Part shown: positions 56,348 through 64,000 of the stretch, one piece after another | Numbering within the stretch: position 1 is the stretch's first letter | Layout of the letters: the number at the start of each line of letters is the position of its first letter | Assembly: GCA_963757605.1 (NCBI GenBank) | Contig: CAVWSF010000003.1 | Location: forward strand, 930,001 to 994,000 | Length of the DNA: 64,000 nt | Direction: 5' to 3' | Source of the DNA: JAICJC01 sp963757605 | GTDB taxonomy: Bacteria; Actinomycetota; Thermoleophilia; Gaiellales; JAICJC01 | Notes under the pieces: model-generated | What the model saw: the letters and a program-made list of their open reading frames with translations, nothing else | Database searches by the model: none | Told to the model about the DNA's origin: nothing | Position numbers and translations under genes: made by a program

Positions 56348-57123
56348 CGCTCGCCTTCCAGGTATCGCATCACGGAGTCGCGCCAGTCTGCCAGAGGGAC
56401 GCCCAGGCTGCGCGCCCGCCGCAGCGAGAGCACGCTGTTCCGCGGCCGCGGCGCCGGCGCCCCGAGCTCCTCGCTCGAGATCCGCTCGACAGGGTGACCG
56501 ACCACGACCTCAGCCAGATCGGCCCAGGTACACGGCTCGCCCGCACCCGTCACGTGGACGACGCCGGTGTCGTCGCGGGCCGCCAGGTGGACCACCGCCC
56601 GAGCGATGTCGCCGGCCCACGTCGGGCGGCCGCGCTGATCGTCGACCACCCGCAGATCCTTCCTGGCCCGCTCGGCCCCCAGGATCGAGCGGATGAAGTT
56701 GCGCCCCTCGCCGTAGACCCACGACGTCCGCACCACGAGGTTCCCGGGCCGCTCGAGCACCGCCCGCTCGCCCGCGAGCTTCGAGCGCCCGTAGGCGCCG
56801 AGCGGCCCAGTCGGCGCGTCCTCGGCGTACTCACCCGGCTCCTCGCCCGAGAAGACGTAGTCGGTCGAGAGGTGGATGACCCGGGCGCCGGCCGCCGCAA
56901 CGTTGGCCGCGCCCCCCGCGTTCACGGCCTCGGCGCGCTCCGGATCGAGCTCGCAGCCGTCGACGTTCGTCATCGCGGCCGTGTGGACGACCAGGTCGGC
57001 GCCCGCGAGCGCGTCCCGGACCGCCTCCGCGTCGGTGACGTCGAGCTCGGCGTGCGTCAGGAACGCCGCACCCGGCAGACGGTCGCGAAGCGCCAGGCCC
57101 ACCTGGCCGCCCGCGCCCGTCAC
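56344..57123 (-). CDS. rmlD: dTDP-4-dehydrorhamnose reductase
   Basis: 259 residues starting at the GTG that overlaps the rmlC stop: VTGAGGQVGLALRDRL, AAMTNVDGCELDPERAEAVN, VIHLSTDYVFSGEEPGEYAEDA, YGRSKLAGERAVL and VVRTSWVYGEGRNFI are diagnostic (NADPH motif, catalytic Thr/Tyr/Lys). It reduces dTDP-4-keto-rhamnose to dTDP-L-rhamnose. The usual residues before VTGAGG (RVLVTG) would need an upstream codon, so the N-terminus is two or three residues shorter than normal. Confidence 0.92.
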   Translation of the reverse strand: MTGAGGQVGLALRDRLPGAAFLTHAELDVTDAEAVRDALAGADLVVHTAAMTNVDGCELDPERAEAVNAGGAANVAAAGARVIHLSTDYVFSGEEPGEYAEDAPTGPLGAYGRSKLAGERAVLERPGNLVVRTSWVYGEGRNFIRSILGAERARKDLRVVDDQRGRPTWAGDIARAVVHLAARDDTGVVHVTGAGEPCTWADLAEVVVGHPVERISSEELGAPAPRPRNSVLSLRRARSLGVPLADWRDSVMRYLEGER

Positions 57124-57644
57124 GAGAACTCGGGGATGAGCTCCCAATCCAGATTCGGGTTCTTGGCGTCGCGCTCGCTCAGGACCGGCTCCGCGTCGAT
57201 CCGCCACGGGATCGCAAGGGTGGGGTCGTTCCAGGCGACGCCGTGCTCGTCGGACGGGTCGTACTCGCTCGTGACCCAGTAGATGACATCGAGGTCGGTG
57301 AGCGCGAGGTAGCCGTGCGCCACGCCGGGCGGGATGTACACGGTGGTCGGCTCGGAGGCCTCGAGGATGAGCGTCTCGGTGGCCGGCGTCCCGTCGCGCC
57401 GGCGCAGGTCGGCGAGCCCCACCTGGGCCCGGCCGCCCGGCACGTACCAGAGGTCGGCCTGGTGGCGGTGGTAGTGCAAGCCGCGCAGGACGCCAGTCGC
57501 CGATCGGGAGTGGTTGCACTGCACGAACGTCTCCGGCATCGACGAGGTGCGGAAGATCTCGCAGAACCGCCCGCGCAGGTCCCCGTACACGTCGAGCGTC
57601 AGGATCCGCACGCCCTCGATCGCGCTCACGGTCTCAGTCGGCAT
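57120..57644 (-). CDS. rmlC: dTDP-4-dehydrorhamnose 3,5-epimerase
   Basis: 174 residues of the RmlC cupin: GDLRGRFCEIFRTSSMPETFVQCNHSRSATGVLRGLHYHRHQADLW holds the catalytic His, TTVYIPPGVAHGYLALTD the second metal-free His/Tyr region, and TSEYDPSDEHGVAWNDPTLAIPW the closing motif. The epimerisation step lies between RmlB and RmlD. Its start overlaps the end of rmlB by 11 bases. Confidence 0.93.
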   Translation of the reverse strand: MPTETVSAIEGVRILTLDVYGDLRGRFCEIFRTSSMPETFVQCNHSRSATGVLRGLHYHRHQADLWYVPGGRAQVGLADLRRRDGTPATETLILEASEPTTVYIPPGVAHGYLALTDLDVIYWVTSEYDPSDEHGVAWNDPTLAIPWRIDAEPVLSERDAKNPNLDWELIPEFS

Positions 57645-58623
57645 AGAGCTCCTCCGCGTCGGGGACGAGCGTCGACCACCAGGCCTCGTTCTCCCGGTAC
57701 CACTCCACGGTCTCGGCGATCGCCGCCTCGAGCGACCGCGACGCCCGCCAGCCGAGCCCCGCGATCCGGTCGGTCGCGACCGCGTAGCGGCGGTCGTGCT
57801 GCGGGCGGTCGTAGTGGCTGAGATACACGCTTGCCTCGTCCTGCCCGGCGGCGCGTGCGATCGCACGTGCGATCTCGACGTTCGGGACGCCCTCGGCCTG
57901 CGGGCCGACGTTGTAGACCTCGCCCCGCTCGCCGCGCTCGGCCAGAAGGCGCAGGGCCGAGACGGCGTCCTCGACGAACATCCAGTCGCGCACCTGCTCG
58001 CCGTCGCCCCACACCGGCAGGCGCTCGCCGCGGAGCGCCCGCGTCGCCCACCGCGGCACCGCCTTCTCGGGGTGCTGCCACGGGCCGATGCAGTTCGTCG
58101 GCCGGGCGACGACGACGTCCACCCGCTCCGCATACGAGCGGGCCAGGTCGTCGGCAAGCGCCTTCGAGCGGGCGTACGCGCTGGTCGCAAGCCCCTCGCC
58201 GGGGAGCTTGTCCTCCTCGCGGAACGGGTCGGCGGCGCACGGCCCGTATACCTCGTCCGTCGACATGTGCAGCACCCGGCACCCGGCCGCCTCCGCGGCA
58301 TCGAGCACGACCCGCGTGCCCTCGACGTTCGCGTGGAAGAACACCTCGGGGGCGTCCTCGCTGCGGGTGACGTGCGACTCGGCGGCGAAGTGCACGACCA
58401 GGGCCGGACGCTCCTCCCGGACGACGCCGGCCAACTCCGGCGATGCGACGTCGAGCCGCACCGTCTCGACCACGCCATCCCCGACCCCGGCGATCCGGCG
58501 CTCGTCGCCGGCGTAGGTGTCGAGGTCGACGTTCAGGACGTACCGGCCGTCCGCCGCCAGCGCGCGCACGAACGCCGAGCCGATGAAGCCCAGGCCGCCG
58601 GTGACGAGCACGCGCCCGCTCAC
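57634..58623 (-). CDS. rmlB: dTDP-glucose 4,6-dehydratase
   Basis: 329 residues. VLVTGGLGFIGSAFVRAL, VHFAAESHVTRSEDAPEVFFHANVEGTRV, LHMSTDEVYGP, YARSKALADDL (Tyr-x3-Lys) and VVARPTNCIGPWQHPEKAVPRW are characteristic. It converts dTDP-glucose to the 4-keto-6-deoxy intermediate using bound NAD. The GTG overlaps the glycosyltransferase stop (GTGA). Confidence 0.94.
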   Translation of the reverse strand: MSGRVLVTGGLGFIGSAFVRALAADGRYVLNVDLDTYAGDERRIAGVGDGVVETVRLDVASPELAGVVREERPALVVHFAAESHVTRSEDAPEVFFHANVEGTRVVLDAAEAAGCRVLHMSTDEVYGPCAADPFREEDKLPGEGLATSAYARSKALADDLARSYAERVDVVVARPTNCIGPWQHPEKAVPRWATRALRGERLPVWGDGEQVRDWMFVEDAVSALRLLAERGERGEVYNVGPQAEGVPNVEIARAIARAAGQDEASVYLSHYDRPQHDRRYAVATDRIAGLGWRASRSLEAAIAETVEWYRENEAWWSTLVPDAEELYAD

Positions 58624-59510
58624 GGCTCCTCGATTCCGTCGCCCGAGCCCGGGTCGAGCGAGGCGCGGGCGTGCGCGCGGAACCGGCGGACGTCGTCGGC
58701 GTCGTAGCCGGGCAGGACGACCGCCAGGCCGGCCCGGGCGGCGAACATGGCCGCCGTCACGCCCTGGACGAACCGCTCCGCGGCGGCGCCGTGGTGCTTT
58801 CGCGCGTAGAGGCCGCGGCTGCGGGCGTGCTGCACGATACGCCGCTCCGGCACCTCGGCGGTCGAGGAGCTCTCATGGTGCACGATCCCGGCGTACGGGA
58901 AGAAGGCGACCTCCCAGCCGGCGTCGCGCATGCCCCGGCACAGGTCGACGTCCTCGAGGTACATGTAGAAGCGCTCGTCGAGCCCGCCCGCGTCGCGGTA
59001 GGCCGCCAGCCGCACCATCATCGCGGCACCGTGGATCCAGTCGACGCGGCGGATCCGCTCGCCGCGCGACATGTCCCAGGCCGCCCGCTGGAGCGTGGCC
59101 AGCGTGAGCGCGACGCGGGCCGGCGTCGGGAACCGGAACGCGGACGGCTGCACCCGCCCGTCCGGGAAGCGCAGCCGCGGGCCGACGGCGCCCACATCCG
59201 GGTTCTTGTCCATGAACCACCTGAGCCGGTCGATCGTCTCGACGTCGAGCTCGGTGTCGTCGTTCAGGATGAATGCGTAGCGGCTCTCGGCCCCCTCGAG
59301 CACGGCGTTGTGGTTCGCCCCGAAGCCGCGCCGGGACTCGTTCCGCACGACCTCGACGCCCTCGGGCACCTGGAGCGGCGCCGGCGACGCGTTGTCGACC
59401 ACCACCGTCCGGACCGCGGTCTCGCGGGCCGCCGCCGGAAGGGAGGCCAGGCACGCCTCCAGGAGACGGCCGTCGCCGCCGGCGACGATCGAGACGGTGA
59501 CGTCGGCCAC
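58620..59510 (-). CDS. GT2-family glycosyltransferase (rhamnosyltransferase-like)
   Basis: 296 residues. VSIVAGGDGRLLEACLASL, VRTVVVDNASPAP, RRGFGANHNAVLEGAESRYAFILNDDTEL (DxD-type NDDTE), DWIHGAAMMVRLAAYRDAGGLDERFYMYLEDVDLCRGMRDAGWEVAFFPYAGIVHHES are the GT-A features of WbbL-like rhamnosyltransferases. It heads the rml operon, so the donor is probably dTDP-L-rhamnose and the product a cell-wall or exopolysaccharide linker. GTG start 59510; divergent from the HIT gene. Confidence 0.9.
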   Translation of the reverse strand: MADVTVSIVAGGDGRLLEACLASLPAAARETAVRTVVVDNASPAPLQVPEGVEVVRNESRRGFGANHNAVLEGAESRYAFILNDDTELDVETIDRLRWFMDKNPDVGAVGPRLRFPDGRVQPSAFRFPTPARVALTLATLQRAAWDMSRGERIRRVDWIHGAAMMVRLAAYRDAGGLDERFYMYLEDVDLCRGMRDAGWEVAFFPYAGIVHHESSSTAEVPERRIVQHARSRGLYARKHHGAAAERFVQGVTAAMFAARAGLAVVLPGYDADDVRRFRAHARASLDPGSGDGIEEP

Positions 59511-59547
59511 GGCGAGAGGATATCGGCGCCTGTGCGACACTGGCCGC

Positions 59548-59955
59548 ATGCCCGACTGCCTCTTCTGCCGCATCGTCTCCGGCGAGCTCCCGTCCACTCG
59601 CGTCCACGAGGACGAGCGGGTGATCGCCATCATGGACATCTTCCCGGCCACCCGCGGCCACGCCCTCGTCATCCCGCGGGCCCACGCGGCCGACGTCCGC
59701 GACGCCGACCCGGACGATCTCGCGGCGGCGGCGCACGCGGCGCAGCTCCTTGCCGGCCGGGCGTTCGAGCGCCTGGGCGCCGACGGCGTCACCGTCATGC
59801 AGTCCAACGGCGCAGCCGCCTGGCAGACCGTCTTTCACTACCACGTCCACGTGATTCCGCGCTACGAGGGCGATCCGCTCGTCCTGCCCTGGACCCCCGG
59901 GACCGAGCCCGCGGACGCCGGCGAGCTCGAGGAGCTGGCCGGCTCGCTGCACTAA
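59548..59955 (+). CDS. HIT-family hydrolase
   Basis: 135 residues. CLFCRIVSGELPSTRVHEDERVIAIMDIFPATRGHALVIPRAH and the His triad HYHVHVIPRYEGD (about residue 97) define the HIT superfamily (Hint-like nucleoside phosphoramidase or AP4A hydrolase). The N-terminal CxxC may bind zinc. It stands alone; a complex set of inverted repeats follows before the sulfur operon. Confidence 0.92.
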   Translation: MPDCLFCRIVSGELPSTRVHEDERVIAIMDIFPATRGHALVIPRAHAADVRDADPDDLAAAAHAAQLLAGRAFERLGADGVTVMQSNGAAAWQTVFHYHVHVIPRYEGDPLVLPWTPGTEPADAGELEELAGSLH

Positions 59956-59965
59956 TGGATCCAAG

Positions 59966-60045
59966 CTCTACCGAAGCGGATCCGGACTTCGGCTAGCCTT
60001 CCGGGCCGGAAGGGGCCGGACGGTAGAGTGCGAATGCCGCTTCGG
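59966..60045. other. Nested inverted repeats with pseudoknot-like order before the sulfur operon
   Basis: CTCTACCG (59966-59973) is complementary to CGGTAGAG (60021-60028). The overlapping CCGAAGCGG (59971-59979) is complementary to CCGCTTCGG (60037-60045). Order A-B-A'-B' allows a pseudoknot or alternative folds. Between them are CCGAAG/CTTCGG (59971-59992) and the 17-bp palindrome CCTTCCGG-G-CCGGAAGG (59997-60013). TAGAGT (60024-60029) also resembles a -10. It may be a terminator for the HIT gene, an operator region or a leader RNA for the sulfur genes. Confidence 0.55.
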
Positions 60046-60072
60046 GACGACCATTCACGCGAGGACATGACG

Positions 60073-60867
60073 ATGCCGGACGACTTCCTGGGATTGCCGA
60101 TGCGCCCGGCCAAGCCGCGGGAGCGCGGCTGGACGCACGTGATCGACAAGGGGCTCTCGCTGGCGGAGGCGGAGGGCCTGATCGAGACCGCCGGCGACTA
60201 CGTCGACGTCGTCAAGCTGGGCTGGGGCACGGCCACCATCACCGGGACGCTGAGCGAGAAGGTGCGGCTCTACCAGTCGGCGGGCATCCCGGTCATGTGC
60301 GGGGGCACGCTGCTCGAGGCGGCGATCGCCCGCGGCCGCGTGGCGGAGTTCCGCAAGTTCGTGGCGAGCCACGGCTTCACCCACGTCGAGGTCTCCGACG
60401 GCACCCTCCAGGTCGAGCGGAGCTCGAAGCTCGAGCTGATCGGCGCGCTCTCCGAGGAGTTCGTCGTCCTCTCCGAGGTCGGCTCGAAGGACGCCGAGTG
60501 CGTGTTCGCGCCGTACCAGTGGGTGGAGTGGATCAAGGAGGAGCTCGCCGCCGGCGCGATCAAGGTGATCTGCGAGGGCCGCGAGTCCGGGACGGCCGGC
60601 ATCTACCGCTTCGACGGCGAGGTGCGCCGCGGCCTCATCGACGAGATCGCGCACGAGATCGACGTCGACCGGCTCATCTTCGAGACGCCGCAGGTCGAGC
60701 AGCAGGCCTGGTTCATCACCCGGTTTGGGAGCGATGTGAACCTGGGCAACATCCCGCCGGAAGAGGTGATCCCGCTCGAGACGCTGCGGCTGGGCCTGCG
60801 CTCGCACACGATGCCCAAGCTGCTGCTCAAGGATCTCGAGAAGACGGACGCCGGCACTCCCACATGA
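60073..60867 (+). CDS. Phosphosulfolactate synthase (ComA family)
   Basis: 264 residues. RPAKPRERGWTHVIDKGLSLAEAEGLIETAGDYVDVVKLGWGTATIT, AGIPVMCGGTLLEAAI, HVEVSDGTLQV, VVLSEVGSKDAECVFAP, KVICEGRESGTAGIY and IFETPQVEQQAWFITRFG are ComA signatures. The enzyme joins sulfite and phosphoenolpyruvate to phosphosulfolactate, used for coenzyme M in archaea and sulfolactate in Bacillus spores. ATG 60073 has GAGG eight bases upstream; ATG 60034 or 60067 are possible. Its stop overlaps the cysH start (ATGA), tying it to sulfite production. Confidence 0.9.
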   Translation: MPDDFLGLPMRPAKPRERGWTHVIDKGLSLAEAEGLIETAGDYVDVVKLGWGTATITGTLSEKVRLYQSAGIPVMCGGTLLEAAIARGRVAEFRKFVASHGFTHVEVSDGTLQVERSSKLELIGALSEEFVVLSEVGSKDAECVFAPYQWVEWIKEELAAGAIKVICEGRESGTAGIYRFDGEVRRGLIDEIAHEIDVDRLIFETPQVEQQAWFITRFGSDVNLGNIPPEEVIPLETLRLGLRSHTMPKLLLKDLEKTDAGTPT

Positions 60868-61574
60868 GCACGACCGCGCCCCCACTCACCGCCCCTGAGG
60901 CCGACAGCCTCGCCGACCGCTTCGAGACCCGCACTGCAGAGCACGTGCTGGCGTGGGCGGCCGAGCGGTTCGGCGAGCGGGCCGTGCTGACGTGCTCGTG
61001 GCAGAAGCAGAGCTCCGTCCTCGTCCACATGGTCTCGCAGGTGGCGCCCGGGATGCGGGTCGTGGAGCTCGACACGGGTGTCCTCTTCCCCGAGACGTAC
61101 GAGACGCGCGAGAAGCTGATCGCGCGGTATCCGGTCCAGTTCGAGCGCGTCCTGCCCGAGCTGACGCTCGACGAGCAGGCGGCAAGGCACGGGGAGAAGC
61201 TGTGGGAGCGCGATCCGGACGCCTGCTGCGGCATCCGCAAGGTGGCGCCGCTCAAGCAGGTGCTCGACGGTTCGGATGCCTGGATCACGGGAATTCGGCG
61301 GGAGCAGTCGACAACGCGCCAAAGTGCACGCAAAATCGAGCTGGACGAACGCCGCGGCGTGATCAAGGTCCAGCCGCTCGCGGACTGGACGAGCCGCGAC
61401 GTGTGGCGCTACATCTGGAGGCACGGAATCCCGTACAACCTGCTGCACGACCACGGATACCCGTCCATCGGGTGCATCCCGTGCACGACGCCCATCGACG
61501 GCAGCACGCCGGACGAGCGGGCCGGCAGGTGGCGCGGGACCGGCAAGGTCGAGTGCGGCCTCCACGACAACTAG
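60864..61574 (+). CDS. cysH: Phosphoadenylyl/adenylyl-sulfate reductase
   Basis: 236 residues. TCSWQKQSSVLVHMVSQV, VVELDTGVLFPETYETREKL, ACCGIRKVAPLKQVL, WITGIRREQSTTRQSA and GCIPCTTPI are family motifs; KVECGLHDN carries the nucleophilic Cys. The CC/CxxC cysteines would hold a 4Fe-4S cluster, the type that mostly prefers adenylyl sulfate. It produces sulfite with thioredoxin. Coupled to ComA upstream; cysC and sat follow after 48 bp. Confidence 0.93.
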   Translation: MSTTAPPLTAPEADSLADRFETRTAEHVLAWAAERFGERAVLTCSWQKQSSVLVHMVSQVAPGMRVVELDTGVLFPETYETREKLIARYPVQFERVLPELTLDEQAARHGEKLWERDPDACCGIRKVAPLKQVLDGSDAWITGIRREQSTTRQSARKIELDERRGVIKVQPLADWTSRDVWRYIWRHGIPYNLLHDHGYPSIGCIPCTTPIDGSTPDERAGRWRGTGKVECGLHDN

Positions 61575-61622
61575 ACCGCTACAACTTCATCAGGGCACGA
61601 ACTGAGAAAGGAACGATTACGC

Positions 61623-62192
61623 GTGCAGAACGACACCACCGGCTTCACCCTCTGGTTCACGGGCCTGTCCGGCGCAGGCAAGAGCACCATCGCCCAGATC
61701 ATCGGGCCTGAGATCGAGCGTCGGGGCATCCTCGTTGACCACCTGGACGGCGATGTCGTGCGTACCCACCTCTCGAAGGGGCTCGGCTTCTCACGGGAGG
61801 ACCGCGACGCCAACATCCTTCGCATCGGCTTCGTCTCGAAGCTTCTGACCCGCCATGGCGCGGCGGTCATCGTGGCGGCGATCAGCCCGTACTCGGAGAC
61901 CCGCGACCTCGTCCGCGAGATGGTCGACGACGTCGGCCGCTTCGTCGAGGTGTACGTGGCGACGTCCCTTGAGGAGTGCGCCCGCCGCGACGTGAAGGGC
62001 CTCTACGCCAAGGCGTTCGCCGGCGAGATCAAGGAGTTCACGGGCGTGAGCGACCCGTACGAGGCGCCCGACCACGCCGAGATCGTGGTCGAGACCGAGA
62101 GCCGCGATCCCGAGGCCTCGGCCCGCTTCGTCCTCGAGGAGCTGGAGCGCCTCGGCATCATCCCCCCGGTCCTCGAGGAGGCCGTCGCGTGA
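61623..62192 (+). CDS. cysC: Adenylylsulfate kinase
   Basis: 189 residues. P-loop WFTGLSGAGKSTIAQ, VDHLDGDVVRTHLSKGLGFSREDRDANI, VIVAAISPYSETRDLVREM, YVATSLEECARRDVKGLYAKAFAGEIKEFTGVSDPYEAP. It makes PAPS from adenylyl sulfate. Its presence with a cluster-type reductase suggests PAPS is also needed for sulfation. Start GTG 61623, about 48 bp after cysH, and its stop overlaps sat. Confidence 0.95.
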   Translation: MQNDTTGFTLWFTGLSGAGKSTIAQIIGPEIERRGILVDHLDGDVVRTHLSKGLGFSREDRDANILRIGFVSKLLTRHGAAVIVAAISPYSETRDLVREMVDDVGRFVEVYVATSLEECARRDVKGLYAKAFAGEIKEFTGVSDPYEAPDHAEIVVETESRDPEASARFVLEELERLGIIPPVLEEAVA

Positions 62193-63361
62193 CGGAGTCC
62201 TCCACCGCGCTTCGCAAGAACACCGGCGTGATCGCGCCGCACGGGGGCGAGCTGGTGAGCCGCATCGTCATGGGCGACGAGGCGGCCACGCTCGAGTCCG
62301 ACGCGCAGGGCCTGCCGCGGCTGCGGCTGACCGAGAAGCAGACCGCCGACCTCGACATGATCGCGTCGGGCGCCCTGTCGCCGCTCACCGGCTTCATGGG
62401 CCAGGCCGACTACGACCGGGTCATCGACGAGATGCACCTCGAGTCCGGCCTGCCCTGGGCAATCCCGGTCACGCTGTCGGCGCCCGAGAGCCCGACCGGC
62501 GACCGGCTGGCGCTCGAGGGCTACGACGGCGACCTCCTGGCCGTCATCGACGTCGCGGACGTCTACCGGGCCGACCGCGAGCGGGAGGCCGAGAAGGTCT
62601 TCCGCACCACCGAGGAGGCCCATCCGGGCGTGGCCCAGATCTACGCCGAGGGCGCAACCCTCGTCGGCGGGCCGATTACCGTCTTCCGGCGGCCCGCGCC
62701 GGCGTTCCCGAAGCTCCATGTCGACCCGGCCGAGACCCGGGCGGCGTTCGCGGAGCGCGGCTGGAGCCGGATCGTCGGCTTCCAGACGCGAAACCCGGTG
62801 CACCGGGCGCACGAGTACATCCAGAAGTGCGCTCTCGAGACCGTCGATGGGTTGCTCCTGCACCCGCTCGTCGGCAAGACCAAGGGCGACGACGTGCCGG
62901 CCGAGGTGCGGGTGCGCTGCTACGAGGTCCTGCTCGAGAAGTACTACCCGGCCGACCGCACGATGCTCGCGGCGTTCCCGGCCGCCATGCGCTACGCAGG
63001 GCCGCGCGAGGCGGTCTGGCACGCGATCTGCCGCAAGAACTACGGCTGCTCGCATTTCATCGTCGGGCGCGATCACGCCGGCGTGGGGTCGTACTACGGC
63101 ACCTACGACGCGCACCTGATCTTCGACGAGTTCGAGCCGCACGAGCTCGACATCGAGCCGATGTTCTTCGACCACACGTTCTTCTGCCGGACCTGCGGGA
63201 ACATGGGCTCGGCCAAGACCTGCCCGCACCCCGGCGACGACCACGTCCACCTGTCGGGGACGAAGGTGCGCGAGATGCTCGGCCGCGGCGAGGTGCCGCC
63301 CGTCGAGTTCAGCCGCCCCGAGGTCGCGCAGGTGCTCATCGAGGCCTACCGCACCGCGTAG
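62189..63361 (+). CDS. sat: Sulfate adenylyltransferase
   Basis: 390 residues of the homo-oligomeric ATP sulfurylase. ASGALSPLTGFMGQADYDRV, VGFQTRNPVHRAHEYIQK (QxRNPxHxxHE nucleotide motif), AAFPAAMRYAGPREAVWHAICRKNYGCSHFIVGRDHAG and FFCRTCGNMGSAKTCPH (possible zinc knuckle), then VREMLGRGEVPPVEFSRPEV. It activates sulfate to APS. GTG overlaps cysC (GTGA). A clear terminator follows at 63369. Confidence 0.95.
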   Translation: MTESSTALRKNTGVIAPHGGELVSRIVMGDEAATLESDAQGLPRLRLTEKQTADLDMIASGALSPLTGFMGQADYDRVIDEMHLESGLPWAIPVTLSAPESPTGDRLALEGYDGDLLAVIDVADVYRADREREAEKVFRTTEEAHPGVAQIYAEGATLVGGPITVFRRPAPAFPKLHVDPAETRAAFAERGWSRIVGFQTRNPVHRAHEYIQKCALETVDGLLLHPLVGKTKGDDVPAEVRVRCYEVLLEKYYPADRTMLAAFPAAMRYAGPREAVWHAICRKNYGCSHFIVGRDHAGVGSYYGTYDAHLIFDEFEPHELDIEPMFFDHTFFCRTCGNMGSAKTCPHPGDDHVHLSGTKVREMLGRGEVPPVEFSRPEVAQVLIEAYRTA

Positions 63362-63368
63362 CACTGTC

Positions 63369-63397
63369 AAGCGCCGGGGGCTCTGCCTCCGGCGCTT
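63369..63397 (+). terminator. Terminator after sat
   Basis: AAGCGCCGG (63369-63377) pairs perfectly with CCGGCGCTT (63389-63397) around an 11-base loop, eight bases after the sat stop. Confidence 0.8.
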
Positions 63398-63434
63398 CGA
63401 ATTCTCCACTAGTTCACTTAGACTGGTCGAGATA

Positions 63435-64000
63435 GTGGGCATCGAGCTGATCATCGCGGGAGTGATCGTCGGCATCCTGGTCGGGGCCACCGGAATGGGA
63501 GCCGGCTCGCTGATGGCCCCGCTCCTCATCACGTTCTTCAACGTGCCCGCGCTGTCGGTGGTCGGCACCGATCTCCTCTACTCCGGCGCGAGCAAGGCCG
63601 TGGGCGCCTGGCGGCACCGCTCGCTCGACACCGTGAACACGCAGCTCGCTTGGTGGATGGCGTCCGGGTCGGTCCCCGCCAGCCTGGTCGGCATCGCCGT
63701 CCTTCACCGCCTGGCGATCGCGGAGGGGACGACGATCCAGAACGACGTCCGCTACGGGATCGGCGTCGCCCTCATGGCGGTCGCAGCGGCCGTGGCGATC
63801 CGGACGTTCGTCACGATCCGTGGCCTGTGGGATGCGCGCCTGCTGCCCGCGGACGGCGAGCTCACCAGCCGCCACCGCGTGATCGCGGTCGCGATCGGCG
63901 TCGTCTTCGGCTTCGTCTTCGGCCTCACCTCGGTCGGAGCCGGGGCGTTCTTCGGGATGGCGCTCATCCTGCTCTTCCCGCTCTCCGCGAAGCGGGTCGT
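63435..64000 (+). CDS. TauE/SafE-family permease (3' partial)
   Basis: 188 residues visible before the window ends. Hydrophobic segments IELIIAGVIVGILVGATGMGAGSLMAPLLITFFN, VRYGIGVALMAVAAAVAIRTFV and VIAVAIGVVFGFVFGLTSVGAGAFFGMALILLFP carry the paired GATGMGAG/GLTSVGAG repeats of TauE/SafE exporters. These move sulfite, sulfonates or sulfoacetate. Its place after the sulfite-making operon fits export of sulfite or sulfolactate. GTG 63435 is the likely start; a terminator separates it from sat, so it probably has its own promoter. Confidence 0.88.
   Translation, partial: MGIELIIAGVIVGILVGATGMGAGSLMAPLLITFFNVPALSVVGTDLLYSGASKAVGAWRHRSLDTVNTQLAWWMASGSVPASLVGIAVLHRLAIAEGTTIQNDVRYGIGVALMAVAAAVAIRTFVTIRGLWDARLLPADGELTSRHRVIAVAIGVVFGFVFGLTSVGAGAFFGMALILLFPLSAKRV

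Noticed and set aside
1..64000. CRISPR arrays, rRNA genes, complete insertion sequences or prophage
   Set aside because: No regularly spaced direct repeats, rRNA motifs, transposase or phage structural genes were found on reading the window.

Overview
The window is very GC-rich, compact bacterial DNA. Starts are GTG, ATG or TTG, third codon positions are almost always G or C, and many genes overlap by four bases (ATGA or GTGA). Gene content points to a high-GC actinobacterium, most likely a soil or freshwater lineage of class Thermoleophilia (Gaiellales or Solirubrobacterales type): nrdR with a B12-dependent ribonucleotide reductase, an actinobacterial-type LexA box, an ECF sigma factor paired with a membrane-anchored beta-propeller protein, and several PF04185 phosphoesterases. 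The lineage is inferred from gene style, not from a marker gene. No rRNA, CRISPR array, phage or complete insertion sequence is visible; one tRNA-Thr(CGT) is present. A few genes carry apparent one-base losses, so the sequence may hold indel errors or come from a metagenome assembly.

Layout. 0-9 kb: divergent MarR/MFS and TetR/FAD-monooxygenase pairs with recognisable operators, a secreted Tat phosphoesterase and a MoaD-like/BNR-repeat pair. 9-12 kb: a broken PilZ-HTH gene, small membrane proteins, the tRNA and an epimerase. 12-16 kb: tmk-holB-yaaT(PSP1)-aldolase, a replication and nucleotide block. 16-19 kb: a cobalt-type nitrile hydratase operon (beta, a ParB-like open frame, alpha, accessory protein) divergent from a CorA-like transporter. 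20-29 kb: topoisomerase III, a GalE-like epimerase, nrdR-nrdJ and two more phosphoesterases. 29-41 kb: an MMPL exporter, CtaG, an HD-GYP protein, a 5'-3' exonuclease, GNATs and a four-gene overlapping envelope-protein operon. 41-50 kb: STAS and CsbD stress proteins, an M36 metalloprotease, a DtxR/multicopper oxidase/ZIP metal operon and a lysyl-oxidase-like protein with a decayed GNAT partner. 50-56 kb: a PilZ protein, a methyltransferase, sigma and putative anti-sigma factors, and a PAS-PAS-GGDEF-HDGYP cyclic-di-GMP enzyme. 56-60 kb: a dTDP-rhamnose operon with a glycosyltransferase. 60-64 kb: a sulfate-activation operon headed by phosphosulfolactate synthase and ending in a TauE-type exporter (cut by the window edge).

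Regulation and repeats. Many genes have a TANNNT -10 hexamer 6-8 bases before the start codon and no Shine-Dalgarno, which suggests widespread leaderless transcription. Recognisable operators fit MarR, TetR, NrdR, LexA and DtxR control. The strongest unexplained signal is a pair of related elements (323-438 and 34270-34475). They share a conserved core and are enclosed by perfect terminal inverted repeats whose sequences differ between the copies, and both sit exactly at convergent gene ends. A second repeat system is built from odd-length palindromes (GGGGTCWGACCCC, GTGCCWGGCAC, CGTTACCWGGTAACG). It includes a 145-bp element at 39884-40028 bounded by inverted copies, and one copy inside a coding region.
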